Part shown: one piece after another, positions 1-6,742 of the stretch | How the letters are laid out: each line of letters opens with the position of its first letter | Numbering within the stretch: position 1 is the first letter of the stretch | Source of the DNA: an uncultured Burkholderiales bacterium | GTDB taxonomy: Bacteria; Pseudomonadota; Gammaproteobacteria; Burkholderiales; Burkholderiaceae_C | DNA: 8,847 bases | Reading direction: 5' to 3' | Assembly (NCBI GenBank): GCA_903856995.1 | Contig: CAIODK010000302.1 | Span: 1 to 8,847, forward strand | Notes under the pieces: generated by a model | Told to the model about the DNA's origin: nothing | The model's input: the letters and a program-made list of their open reading frames with translations, nothing else | The model's database searches: none | Translations under genes and position numbers: made by a program

Positions 1-3
1 AGT

Positions 4-21
4 AAACAGTTTATACCGTTT
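4..21. repeat. AAAC...ACCGTTT element, left copy
   Basis: An imperfect palindrome of 18 bases that begins AAACAGTT and ends ATACCGTTT. A similar element occurs at 1557-1573, upstream of ppx. In both places a TGTCATAT motif follows at the same distance (27 bases from the G of CCG to the last T). Read on the minus strand it contains GGTATAAAC, a possible -10 for a gene leaving the window to the left. Confidence 0.4.
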
Positions 22-36
22 AATTTAAAACACCAA

Positions 37-63
37 GTGTCATATGTGTCATGGTTTTGTCAT
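37..63 (+). promoter_or_regulatory. Triple TGTCAT repeat, Pho-box-like
   Basis: Three direct copies: GTGTCAT (37-43), GTGTCAT (46-52) and TTGTCAT (57-63). The second and third have the exact PhoB period of 11 bases and match CTGTCAT at 6/7 each; the first is offset by 9. The cluster covers the ppx stop codon. I see no -10 ten bases to its right, so a promoter running into ppx antisense is unlikely. It may serve a gene beyond the left edge. Confidence 0.4.
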
Positions 64-1554
64 GAAGTCAAAAGACCAGGATGCTTTCTGCCAAGACACG
101 GCCTCTTGTTTCAATAAATGTGCAGATTGTGGGTAGTCGTTGGCCCAAGTTTCGGGCGCCGTGAGCGTGATGCGTTGTTTGTGGTCGTCGCAGTGAAGGG
201 CTAGCGCTAAGTGGTCCGGGTCTTGACGGGCATGACAAAGAATCAAGCTCAGACGCAAAGCCATCAGCATTTTGGCGAATTCGTTTTCTTCCAGCTCTAC
301 TTCAAGCTTTTTCAGTTTGCCACGTTGCCCCAATACCAACAGGCCGAGTCGGTGAAGCTCTGGCATGCTGAAGCCGACGAGGTCGGCGTTGTCCAATATG
401 TAGGCGCCATGCTTGTGATAGTCGCTGTGCGAAATGGCTGCACCTACCTCGTGCAGCTGGGCGGCCCAATTGAGTTTTCGGCGCATGCGGTCCATGGGTG
501 TGTCATCTTCCTTTGACCGGAGGCTCATCCCTTGGAGCAAATGCAGCGCAACTTGTCCGACGCGTTGACCTTGTTGCGGGTCAACTGAAAACTTGACAGC
601 CAAGCGTTGCACGGATAGATCGCGTGTGTCGGTGTTGTGGTCTTCACGCTCCACCATTTCATAAAGCACGCCATGACGCAGGGCGCCTTGTGCCACGTAG
701 AGTGTGGTGATTTTTAAGAGCACCATCAAGGCACGCAAGATGCTGACGCCCCCGCCAATCACGGCCTGACGGTCTTCTTTCAGTCCTTCGAGTTGCACCT
801 TACTGACGTTGCCCGCACGGACCAAATATTTCACCAGCCAGTCCAGCCCGTCCATGCTGATTTCGCCTTCAGGGAACCCAGCCAGCGCCAAAATCTCAGC
901 GACTGCACCCACGGTGCCCGATGCACCGTAGGCTTTGGTCCATTGGCTGCGAGGGTAGGCTGTGAGCGCTTCTTCAAGAACGGCTTGCGCCGCAATTTCT
1001 GCGCGGTAAAAAGTTTGTTCGGTGAACTCGCCGGTTGGAAAGTACTTCATCGACCAAGCCACGCTGCCGACGCGAAACGAGGCTGTTTCTGTGGCATCAA
1101 GGCTGTGTCCCAGCACCAATTCTGTGGAGCGCCCCCCAATGTCGACCACCAAACGCCGTTCGTCGTCGCTCGGTAGCAAGTGCGCCACGCCTTGGTAAAT
1201 CAGGCGAGCTTCTTCGGTGCCTGCAATGACTTCGATGGGGAAACCTAAAATTTCGCAGCCCCGTTGCAAAAACTCTTCTCGGTTTTTGGCTTCCCGCAGT
1301 GTTTGTGTGGCGACGGCGCGCACCTGTGATTTTTTAAAGCCAGACAAGCGTTCGGCAAAACGCGCCAAGCAGTCCCAGCCACGTTGCATGGCTTCTGGGG
1401 TGAGGTTGCGGTCCTCATCCAGGCCATTGCCTTGACGAACTGTTTCTTTGAGATAGGCTATGCGTTGAATTTGTCCGTGGTCGTAACGGCCAATTTCAAG
1501 GCGAAAGCTGTTGGAGCCCAAATCAATAGCTGCGAGGAGTGTGCCGTGTTTCAT
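49..1554 (-). CDS. ppx: Exopolyphosphatase (Ppx/GppA family)
   Basis: 501-residue cytoplasmic enzyme expected to release phosphate from the ends of inorganic polyphosphate chains. The sequence shows the ASKHA-type phosphate-binding motif DLGSNSFRL (residues 11-19), the AGTEEARL segment holding the family's catalytic glutamate (111-118), the second phosphate loop DIGGRSTE (138-145), and the YVAQGALRHGVLYEM motif (286-300). The C-terminal HD-like region has LHEVG (367-371) and HKHGAYIL (380-387), as in E. coli Ppx. That C-terminal extension, the length and these motifs favour Ppx over the related GppA (pppGpp phosphatase), although the two activities can overlap. The ATG at 1554 fits the start of the first beta strand, but no Shine-Dalgarno sequence precedes it. 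A TAATAT box lies so close upstream that the message may be leaderless. The gene diverges from phoA, which suggests a shared role in phosphate supply. It ends 48 bases from the window edge with no convincing terminator. Confidence 0.95.
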   Translation of the reverse strand: MKHGTLLAAIDLGSNSFRLEIGRYDHGQIQRIAYLKETVRQGNGLDEDRNLTPEAMQRGWDCLARFAERLSGFKKSQVRAVATQTLREAKNREEFLQRGCEILGFPIEVIAGTEEARLIYQGVAHLLPSDDERRLVVDIGGRSTELVLGHSLDATETASFRVGSVAWSMKYFPTGEFTEQTFYRAEIAAQAVLEEALTAYPRSQWTKAYGASGTVGAVAEILALAGFPEGEISMDGLDWLVKYLVRAGNVSKVQLEGLKEDRQAVIGGGVSILRALMVLLKITTLYVAQGALRHGVLYEMVEREDHNTDTRDLSVQRLAVKFSVDPQQGQRVGQVALHLLQGMSLRSKEDDTPMDRMRRKLNWAAQLHEVGAAISHSDYHKHGAYILDNADLVGFSMPELHRLGLLVLGQRGKLKKLEVELEENEFAKMLMALRLSLILCHARQDPDHLALALHCDDHKQRITLTAPETWANDYPQSAHLLKQEAVSWQKASWSFDFMTKP

Positions 1555-1556
1555 GA

Positions 1557-1573
1557 AAACAATATTACCGTTT
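1557..1573. repeat. AAAC...ACCGTTT element, ppx copy
   Basis: AAACAATATTACCGTTT resembles the element at 4-21 (about 14 of 18 positions with one gap). On the minus strand it contains the TAATAT proposed as the ppx -10 and ends three bases before the ppx start codon. Either a promoter core or an operator would explain the conservation. Confidence 0.4.
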
Positions 1574-1595
1574 TTTCATGACAAAAATATGTCAT
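1562..1595 (-). promoter_or_regulatory. Candidate Pho-box promoter of ppx
   Basis: Read on the minus strand, ATGACAT-ATTT-TTGTCAT (1595 to 1578) matches the PhoB box layout of two CTGTCAT repeats with starts 11 bases apart, at 5/7 and 6/7. It is followed by exactly 10 bases and then TAATAT (1567-1562, 4/6 to the -10 consensus). This is the spacing known for PhoB-dependent promoters, in which the box replaces the -35. The upstream half-site is the reverse complement of a half-site used by the phoA box, so the two promoters would overlap. Assigning this to PhoB is inference from pattern and gene content. Confidence 0.45.
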
Positions 1596-1622
1596 ATCGT
1601 TGTCATGCTGATTACCCAAAAT
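1589..1622 (+). promoter_or_regulatory. Candidate Pho box and -10 of phoA
   Basis: ATGTCAT (1589-1595) and TTGTCAT (1600-1606), separated by ATCG, each match the PhoB half-site CTGTCAT at 6/7 and have the canonical 11-base period. Ten bases after the box, CAAAAT (1617-1622, 4/6 to TATAAT) sits where the -10 of a PhoB-activated promoter belongs, and there is no separate -35. Transcription would start near 1629, leaving an untranslated leader of about 48 bases before phoA. The downstream gene being an alkaline phosphatase supports the call. A further TTGTCAA at 1633-1639 lies in helical phase (three periods on) and may be chance. Confidence 0.7.
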
Positions 1623-1663
1623 AGGTTGCTTGTTGTCAATCCAAATTTACTTTCAACGCGTTA

Positions 1664-1668
1664 AAGGA
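1664..1668 (+). promoter_or_regulatory. Ribosome binding site of phoA
   Basis: AAGGA lies 8 bases before the ATG at 1677. It fixes the start that gives a complete signal peptide, and it contrasts with ppx, the divergent neighbour, which has no such site. Confidence 0.75.
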
Positions 1669-1676
1669 ATGTCCAG

Positions 1677-3251
1677 ATGAATCGCCCTTTGATCTCTGCT
1701 GTTGCGCTTGCCGTCAGCCTCTTTGCCCACGCGACTGTCAATGCCCAAGCTACGCCAGTAGTCCAAGGGCCGGAGGCCGTGGCTGACTGGTTCAATTCGG
1801 GTAAGTCTTTCATTGAGCAGGGTAAGGCGCTGCACGACAACAACCGTCGTGCCAAAAACGTGATTTTGTTTGTTGGCGATGGCATGGGCATCAGCACCAT
1901 CACGGCGGCCCGTATCTTGGAAGGCCAGCTCAAGCGTCAACCCGGCGAAGAAAACCGCTTGTCTTTTGACCGCTTCCCCTACACCGCATTGTCCAAAACC
2001 TATTCGTGGGATCAGCAAACCTCTGACTCTGCCCCAACCATGACGGCCATCGCCACAGGCTACAAGGCGCGTGAAGGCATGTTGTCGGTCAACCACACCA
2101 CCGCCCGTGGTGAATGCAACGCAGCCGTGATTGATTCCAAAAAAGTACGCAGCGTGCTCGAGCACGCTGCTGATTTAGGTAAGTCGACTGGCATTGTGTC
2201 CACGGCTCGTATCACCCATGCCACTCCAGCCGCCTTGTATGCCCACACGGCCATGCGCGATTGGGAGGCTGATGCCAACTTGCCCAAGACCGATGTCAAC
2301 ACAGGTGCTGCATGCCAAGGTGCCGAGAACGCCGTGAAGGACATTGCGCGCCAAATGATTGAGGTGTCGCCCAGTGTGCGCAAAAGTCTGAAGGTGGCCA
2401 TGGGCGGTGGTCGCACCTATTTCATGCCTAATTCTGTGATCGATCCTGAGTACCCCAAAGACAAAGGCCGCCGGTTGGATGGCCGTGATTTGACGCAAGA
2501 GTGGGTGACCTCTCGCAGTCCATACGGTCGAGCGGCCTACGCTTGGAACAAGGCGCAATTCGATGCGTTTGAGCCCGCCAACAACAGCTACTTGCTTGGT
2601 TTGTTTGAGCCTTCGCATGCGCAATACGAAGCTGACCGTGCCAACGACCCCGCTGGCGAACCCTCATTGACCGAGATGACGGACAAGGCCCTGCGTGTCT
2701 TGCTGAAAGATCCCAAGGGCTTCTTCCTGCACGTGGAAGGTGGCCGCATTGATCACGCCCACCACGCAGGCAATGCCCACCGTGCTTTGATCGACACCAT
2801 CGAGTTTTCCAATTCCATCCAGCGCACGGTGGATGTGTTGAAGGCGGCGGGCGCGTTGGAGGACACCCTGATCATTGTCACCGCTGACCACAGCCACACG
2901 TTCACCATCGCAGGCTATCCCAGTCGCGGTAACAACATCTTGGGCCTCGTGCGTGAAGTGCCTGCAAAGGACGGCGCAGCGCTTAAAAATAGCTTGGACG
3001 CCAATGGCCGCCCCTTCACCACGTTGGGCTACGCAAACGGACCCGGGGTTCGTGCGGGGGGTCGCCCAGACTTGACGAATGTGGACACGACAGATGTCAA
3101 TTTCATGCAAGAAGCCACCGTGCCACTGGCCTCTGAGACGCATGCCGGTGAAGATGTGGCGATCTACGCACGTGGCCCCAAAGCCCATTTGGTACGCGGT
3201 TCGATGGAGCAAAACTGGATCTTCCACGTGATGATGGAAGCGCTGAAATAA
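1677..3251 (+). CDS. phoA: Secreted alkaline phosphatase (PhoA family)
   Basis: 524-residue metalloenzyme expected to hydrolyse phosphate monoesters in the periplasm to obtain phosphate. Residues 1-23 form a Sec signal peptide (basic start, hydrophobic LISAVALAVSLFA core, probable cut after VNA). Visible active-site elements are VGDGMG (66-71, first metal aspartate D68), TSDSAPT with the nucleophile serine S118, THATPAAL (180-187), HVEGGRIDHAHH (352-363) with metal ligands E354, D359 and H363, TADHSH (402-407) with D404 and H405, and ETHAG with H489. H181 and H360 stand where E. coli PhoA has D153 and K328; mammalian alkaline phosphatases also have histidine at both places. Only two cysteines (C147, C213) remain in the mature protein, so at most one disulphide. 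A Pho box and a good ribosome binding site lie upstream. The next gene follows after 30 bases and is probably in the same transcript. Confidence 0.95.
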   Translation: MNRPLISAVALAVSLFAHATVNAQATPVVQGPEAVADWFNSGKSFIEQGKALHDNNRRAKNVILFVGDGMGISTITAARILEGQLKRQPGEENRLSFDRFPYTALSKTYSWDQQTSDSAPTMTAIATGYKAREGMLSVNHTTARGECNAAVIDSKKVRSVLEHAADLGKSTGIVSTARITHATPAALYAHTAMRDWEADANLPKTDVNTGAACQGAENAVKDIARQMIEVSPSVRKSLKVAMGGGRTYFMPNSVIDPEYPKDKGRRLDGRDLTQEWVTSRSPYGRAAYAWNKAQFDAFEPANNSYLLGLFEPSHAQYEADRANDPAGEPSLTEMTDKALRVLLKDPKGFFLHVEGGRIDHAHHAGNAHRALIDTIEFSNSIQRTVDVLKAAGALEDTLIIVTADHSHTFTIAGYPSRGNNILGLVREVPAKDGAALKNSLDANGRPFTTLGYANGPGVRAGGRPDLTNVDTTDVNFMQEATVPLASETHAGEDVAIYARGPKAHLVRGSMEQNWIFHVMMEALK

Positions 3252-3281
3252 TTTTTAGACAACTGCTGGCGGCCCACCATT

Positions 3282-3995
3282 TTGAAAACACGCGCACTCA
3301 CCTTTTTGCTTTCGTTCACTGTGGCTGGGTTGCTGGCTGTTGCTGCGCATGCCCATGAAGCTGCACCCCTTGCTGCACGTTATGTGGTGACGGTAGAGCG
3401 CGCATCTGCTGGCAAGCAACGCGACAAACCTCAGCATCACACCTGGTACTTTTACCGAGATGCGCAGCGGATTGCCGTGCTCAAGGGAAACGTGGACGAG
3501 GTGTGGTACCGCGATGCCCAACAGCGCATCAGCTTCGAGCGTGTGTTTCATGACGACCAGCGTGTGGTCGACTACAGCACAGGGGAGCTGGCCACCTTGC
3601 AGGTCAACGTCGATTGGGCCTCGTTGTCCCGCTTTGTTGACTCTGCGGAGTTGGCGCAACTCAAGCTGGTTTCACAGCAGGGCAAGGGGCGCGAGACCCG
3701 AATGCATTTGCGAGGAAGGCTGGGCAAGGTGCTTCTCGACGTGGATTGGTTGCCTGCGCTTGAACTGCCTCACCGCCTGACACGCCACGTACAAGGCGCA
3801 ACCACGGTGCGCATGCAGCTCGTGGCGACGGCACAGACCCCTCAACCCAACTGGCCTGTGGCCGGCGAGAAGTCTGCCCACTACTTGCATTTGGATGCGG
3901 CTGATTTTGGCGACATGGACTACGACCCCGTGGTGCGTCAGTCAGAGGCCTTGGACGCACGCTTGGGATGGCGCGCCTCACACAAGCACGATTGA
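3282..3995 (+). CDS. Exported protein of unknown function downstream of phoA
   Basis: 237-residue protein that I do not recognise as a named family. Residues 1-24 are a clear Sec signal peptide (KTR, then a hydrophobic stretch, then AHA before the likely cut), with no lipobox cysteine, so the mature protein is probably periplasmic. The rest is soluble, with alternating polar and hydrophobic residues suggesting mostly beta structure. It contains the pieces TWYFYRDAQRIAVLKG and EVWYRDAQQRISFERVFHDD, which look like strands of a barrel or sheet, and it has no obvious catalytic motif. The start is a TTG; no in-frame ATG gives the signal peptide, and the ribosome site is weak (GGCGG). The short gap to phoA and the lack of a separate promoter suggest co-transcription and a role during phosphate starvation, but this is context only. 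The product is a real gene by codon pattern and signal peptide; its function is unknown. Confidence 0.8.
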   Translation: MKTRALTFLLSFTVAGLLAVAAHAHEAAPLAARYVVTVERASAGKQRDKPQHHTWYFYRDAQRIAVLKGNVDEVWYRDAQQRISFERVFHDDQRVVDYSTGELATLQVNVDWASLSRFVDSAELAQLKLVSQQGKGRETRMHLRGRLGKVLLDVDWLPALELPHRLTRHVQGATTVRMQLVATAQTPQPNWPVAGEKSAHYLHLDAADFGDMDYDPVVRQSEALDARLGWRASHKHD

Positions 3996-4016
3996 TGCGT
4001 GACTGGCCTTATTGGT

Positions 4017-5344
4017 TCAGCTAGCTTGCGGTGTTTGTAGCTCGGCGCACACCTGAGCCAAGCTGGGGCGTATGGCAGGCTTATCCCCCATGCACTGTTG
4101 TGCGAGGTGGGCCAATGCCTGATGCAGGTGAACGTCGTCGGGTGTTGCATCACACTGCAAAGCCAGCTCTTCCAGCAGGCAACCCAGAGCGCGCACTTCG
4201 AGTTTTTCTAAACCTTGTGCCAGTGTTGCATCACACACATCAAAAAATGCAGCAGCGCCAAAGTCGCTCAGCAAGGCGTCGCCCTCTGCGGTGTGCAAGA
4301 TGTTGTGGGCGTACAAGTCGCCATGCGTGATGCCGCGTGCGTGCAAGTGCTGCGTGGCTGATGCAATGCTCTGCGCCATGCGCAGCGTGGTTGGCCAGTC
4401 AAAGCGTTGGTGGGGGGGTACACATCGCGTGTGCAGCTCTCTAGGCTGGGTGGGCCAGCGAGGTTGCCAAACGCGGGCGCAATCAGCGGCATCACCAAGG
4501 CTTGCGTGTGGTCTGGGTGCTCGGTCACGCGACCTATGGCCGACACCACATGTGGGTGTGCCCCTGCGTGCATGCAGGCGGCCATTTCGCAGTCGGGCAA
4601 ACCATCGCTGGTGACGGCGCCTTTAAACAGCTTCACCGCCACGGTTTGTTCACCGTCTTCGTGGCTCAGCACCGCTTGATGAATCACACCGGATGCACCT
4701 TCGCCCAATGGGTGTTGCAGCTGCAAGCGTTGCCATGCAATGTGCGGCGTGGGGGCGTTGGCCAAGGCTTGTGCTTCAAGCGCGTGTGCAAAGGGGTTGC
4801 CCGCAAATGCCAGCCAAGTCAGGCGGGGCAGTTGCAGCAGCCATGCGGGTAGCTCGGTCATTCGATTGGCTGAGATGCGCAGCAGCTCTAAGCGCTTGCA
4901 GTGGGCCAGCTCGGGCGGCAAGGCGCGTAGCTGGTTGCCGGCCAGCATCAGCTTTTGCATGTGTGCGCATTGGCCAATCTCTGCAGGTAGCTCGGTGAGT
5001 GCGTTGTCCGTCAAAATGAGCCAGCGCAAGAGCGGTGGCAAAGCCTTGGGCGACACGTGCGCAATGCGGTTGGCTTTGAAACCCACCATACTGAGCTGCG
5101 TGCATTGGCCCAGCACTTCGGGCAGTTCGGAGAAGGGGTTGTCTGAGCAAAAAATCACGCGTAGCTTGTGCAAGCGTGGCAAGTCGTCGGGCAGAGCGCT
5201 CAGTTGGTTGCCAGATAAATCTAAGATTTCCAGAGAGTCGGCAAGGCTAAAAATTTCTCTCGGAAATTCGGTCAAGCCGCATCGCATTTGCAGGCGTTTG
5301 ATGCCCCTCAGTTCACCACGGCGCAGCTGTTCAAGTGTGTGCAT
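4017..5344 (-). pseudogene. Leucine-rich-repeat Ser/Thr protein kinase, frameshifted
   Basis: Restored, this is a cytoplasmic protein of about 442 residues with two parts. Residues 15-185 hold about seven bacterial LRRs of roughly 23 residues (for example LDLSGNQLSALPDDL, LMLAGNQLRALPPEL). A protein kinase domain follows: glycine loop LGEGASGV (213-220), AVKLF with ATP lysine K238, catalytic loop HGDLYAHN (341-348) and DFG (361-363). As sequenced, the frame breaks at codons 310-311 in a C7 tract (coding sense), between the ATP-binding lobe and the catalytic loop. The uncorrected frame adds about 47 unrelated residues and stops at 4268, giving 358 residues without the catalytic loop. Adding one C, or removing two, rejoins the frames. 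The catalytic loop has HGD in place of HRD. The ATG at 5344 lies two bases past the chrA stop and has no ribosome site, so translation is probably coupled. A start at 5389 would overlap chrA. The break may be a real mutation, a switchable tract or a sequencing error. Confidence 0.85.
4412..4418. repeat. G7 homopolymer at the kinase frameshift
   Basis: Seven consecutive G on the plus strand (seven C in the coding sense). The sequence before the run reads in one frame through DVYPP. The sequence after it makes sense only one frame over, as HQRFDWPTTLRMAQ and then the kinase catalytic loop. An eight-base or a five-base run would restore the reading frame; a six-base run would meet a TGA within a few codons. 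Confidence 0.9.
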
Positions 5345-5346
5345 GT

Positions 5347-6723
5347 TTATAGCGGCAGCAGTTTGACGGTTAATCCCACCAAGGCACAAAGGCAGATGAC
5401 TTCCATCACACTGCGTTTGTATTTGAAAAGTGCCACCGCCGCGCCCACCGCAATCAGGGCTGAGCGCGCATCAAATGCACCTGCAAAGCCTTCGGGCCAC
5501 AACAGGTGATAGCCAAAGAACAAGGCGAGGTTGAGCACCACGCCCACCACCGACGCTGTGATGGCGGTGAGCGGGGCTGTGAACTTGAGGTTGCGGTGCG
5601 TGCTCTCGACCAAGGGGCCGCCCGCCAAGATGAAGATGAACGAAGGCAAAAACGTGAACCACGTCACCAAGCAGGCAGCCAATGCACCTGCTGCAAACAA
5701 GCTCTCAGGGCCGAGTAGCGCTTTGACATAGCCGCCGATGAACGCCACAAACGCCACCACCATGATGAGCGGGCCAGGCGTGGTTTCGCCCAAGGCCAAG
5801 CCGTCCATCATTTGCGTGGGCGTGACCCAGCCAAACTGGCTGACCGCACCTTGGTACACATAAGGCAGCACGGCATACGCGCCACCAAAGGTGAGCAAGG
5901 CTGCTTTGGTGAAGAACCAAGCCATTTGTGTGAACCCATGCTCCCACCCCAACACGGCGCACAACACGCCCATGGGCACGGCCCAAAGCACCACGCCTGC
6001 GCACAGCACCTGTGCCAAACCTGCGAAGCTGAAATGTGCGTGCGCGGGTGGTGGCGTGTGGTCGTCCATCAGCGCGGGGCCATAAGACGCGTTCGATGCG
6101 CCATGCCCCCCTCCGGTTTGAAACGTGTGGGGCGACACGCGCCCACCGACATAGCCCACGGCAGCGGCCACGCCGATGATCAGGGGGAAGGGAACGTCCA
6201 GCGCAAAGATGGCCACGAACGATGCAGTCGCAATGGCCCACAGCACTTGGTTCTTCAGCGCCCTTGATCCAATGCGATGCGCTGCTTGCACCACGATGGC
6301 GGTGACAGCTGGCTTGATGCCAAACAACAAACCGGCCACCCATGGCACATCGCCAAACGCGATATACACCCACGACAACGCAATGAGGATGGCCAGCGAA
6401 GGCAACACAAACAAAGCCCCTGCCACCACACCGCCCCAACGCTTGTGCATGAGCCAGCCGATGTAGGTGACCAGCTGCTGCGCTTCAGGCCCTGGCAACA
6501 CCATGCAGTAATTGAGGGCGTGCAAGAAGCGTCGCTCAGACAACCAACGGCGGCGCTCCACCAGCTCTTGATGCAAGATGGCAATTTGCCCCGCAGGCCC
6601 ACCAAAGCTGATGAAGCCGAGCTTGAGCCAAAACCAAAATGCTTCAGCGAAGCTGACCGCTGTGGGGGCGGCTTGTTCCGCCGCGTTGTCTTGCGTCGTG
6701 GTGTCAGATGAAGCGTGGGTCAT
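5347..6723 (-). CDS. chrA: Chromate transporter, two-domain ChrA
   Basis: 458-residue inner-membrane protein of the CHR superfamily, expected to export chromate and so give chromate resistance. It is the long form, with two homologous halves. The first has GFISFGGPAGQIA (36-48) and LPGPEAQQL (76-84). The second has TFGGAYAVLPYVY (278-290) and GETTPGPL (312-319). Many hydrophobic segments are present, with a hydrophilic His-rich linker (about 197-230) between the halves. The start at 6723 follows an AGAGGAA ribosome site, somewhat far at about 11 bases. The gene begins 19 bases after mnmC and ends 2 bases before the LRR kinase gene, so it sits inside the minus-strand operon. No chrB-type regulator is visible. 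Substrate is inferred from the family; some CHR members have not been tested for chromate. Confidence 0.93.
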   Translation of the reverse strand: MTHASSDTTTQDNAAEQAAPTAVSFAEAFWFWLKLGFISFGGPAGQIAILHQELVERRRWLSERRFLHALNYCMVLPGPEAQQLVTYIGWLMHKRWGGVVAGALFVLPSLAILIALSWVYIAFGDVPWVAGLLFGIKPAVTAIVVQAAHRIGSRALKNQVLWAIATASFVAIFALDVPFPLIIGVAAAVGYVGGRVSPHTFQTGGGHGASNASYGPALMDDHTPPPAHAHFSFAGLAQVLCAGVVLWAVPMGVLCAVLGWEHGFTQMAWFFTKAALLTFGGAYAVLPYVYQGAVSQFGWVTPTQMMDGLALGETTPGPLIMVVAFVAFIGGYVKALLGPESLFAAGALAACLVTWFTFLPSFIFILAGGPLVESTHRNLKFTAPLTAITASVVGVVLNLALFFGYHLLWPEGFAGAFDARSALIAVGAAVALFKYKRSVMEVICLCALVGLTVKLLPL

Positions 6724-6742
6724 GTGCGGTGCATTCCTCTGT

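Noticed and set aside
4..21. Rho-independent terminator of ppx
   Set aside because: The possible stem is A+T-rich with a mismatch and, on the ppx strand, is not followed by a T run within the window. A regulatory element fits better.
46..79. Pho-regulated antisense promoter reading into ppx
   Set aside because: The box is good, but the bases where the -10 should be (74-79, GACCAG) do not resemble one, and nothing downstream on that strand looks like a gene.
2664..3227. 187-codon minus-strand open frame inside phoA
   Set aside because: It is opposite the catalytic core of phoA, has no recognisable domain and no promoter or ribosome site.
3996..4016. Shared terminator between the converging genes
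   Set aside because: The 21 bases have no G+C-rich inverted repeat and no T run on either strand.
4412..4418. Programmed ribosomal frameshifting in the kinase gene
   Set aside because: A C-rich run is not a typical slippery heptamer, and I see no stimulatory element. Mutation, tract-length switching or read error is simpler.
5345..5389. Earlier start for the LRR kinase, adding 15 residues
   Set aside because: It would overlap the chrA C-terminus. The extra residues are chrA read in another frame, and the ATG at 5344 right after the chrA stop is the better start.
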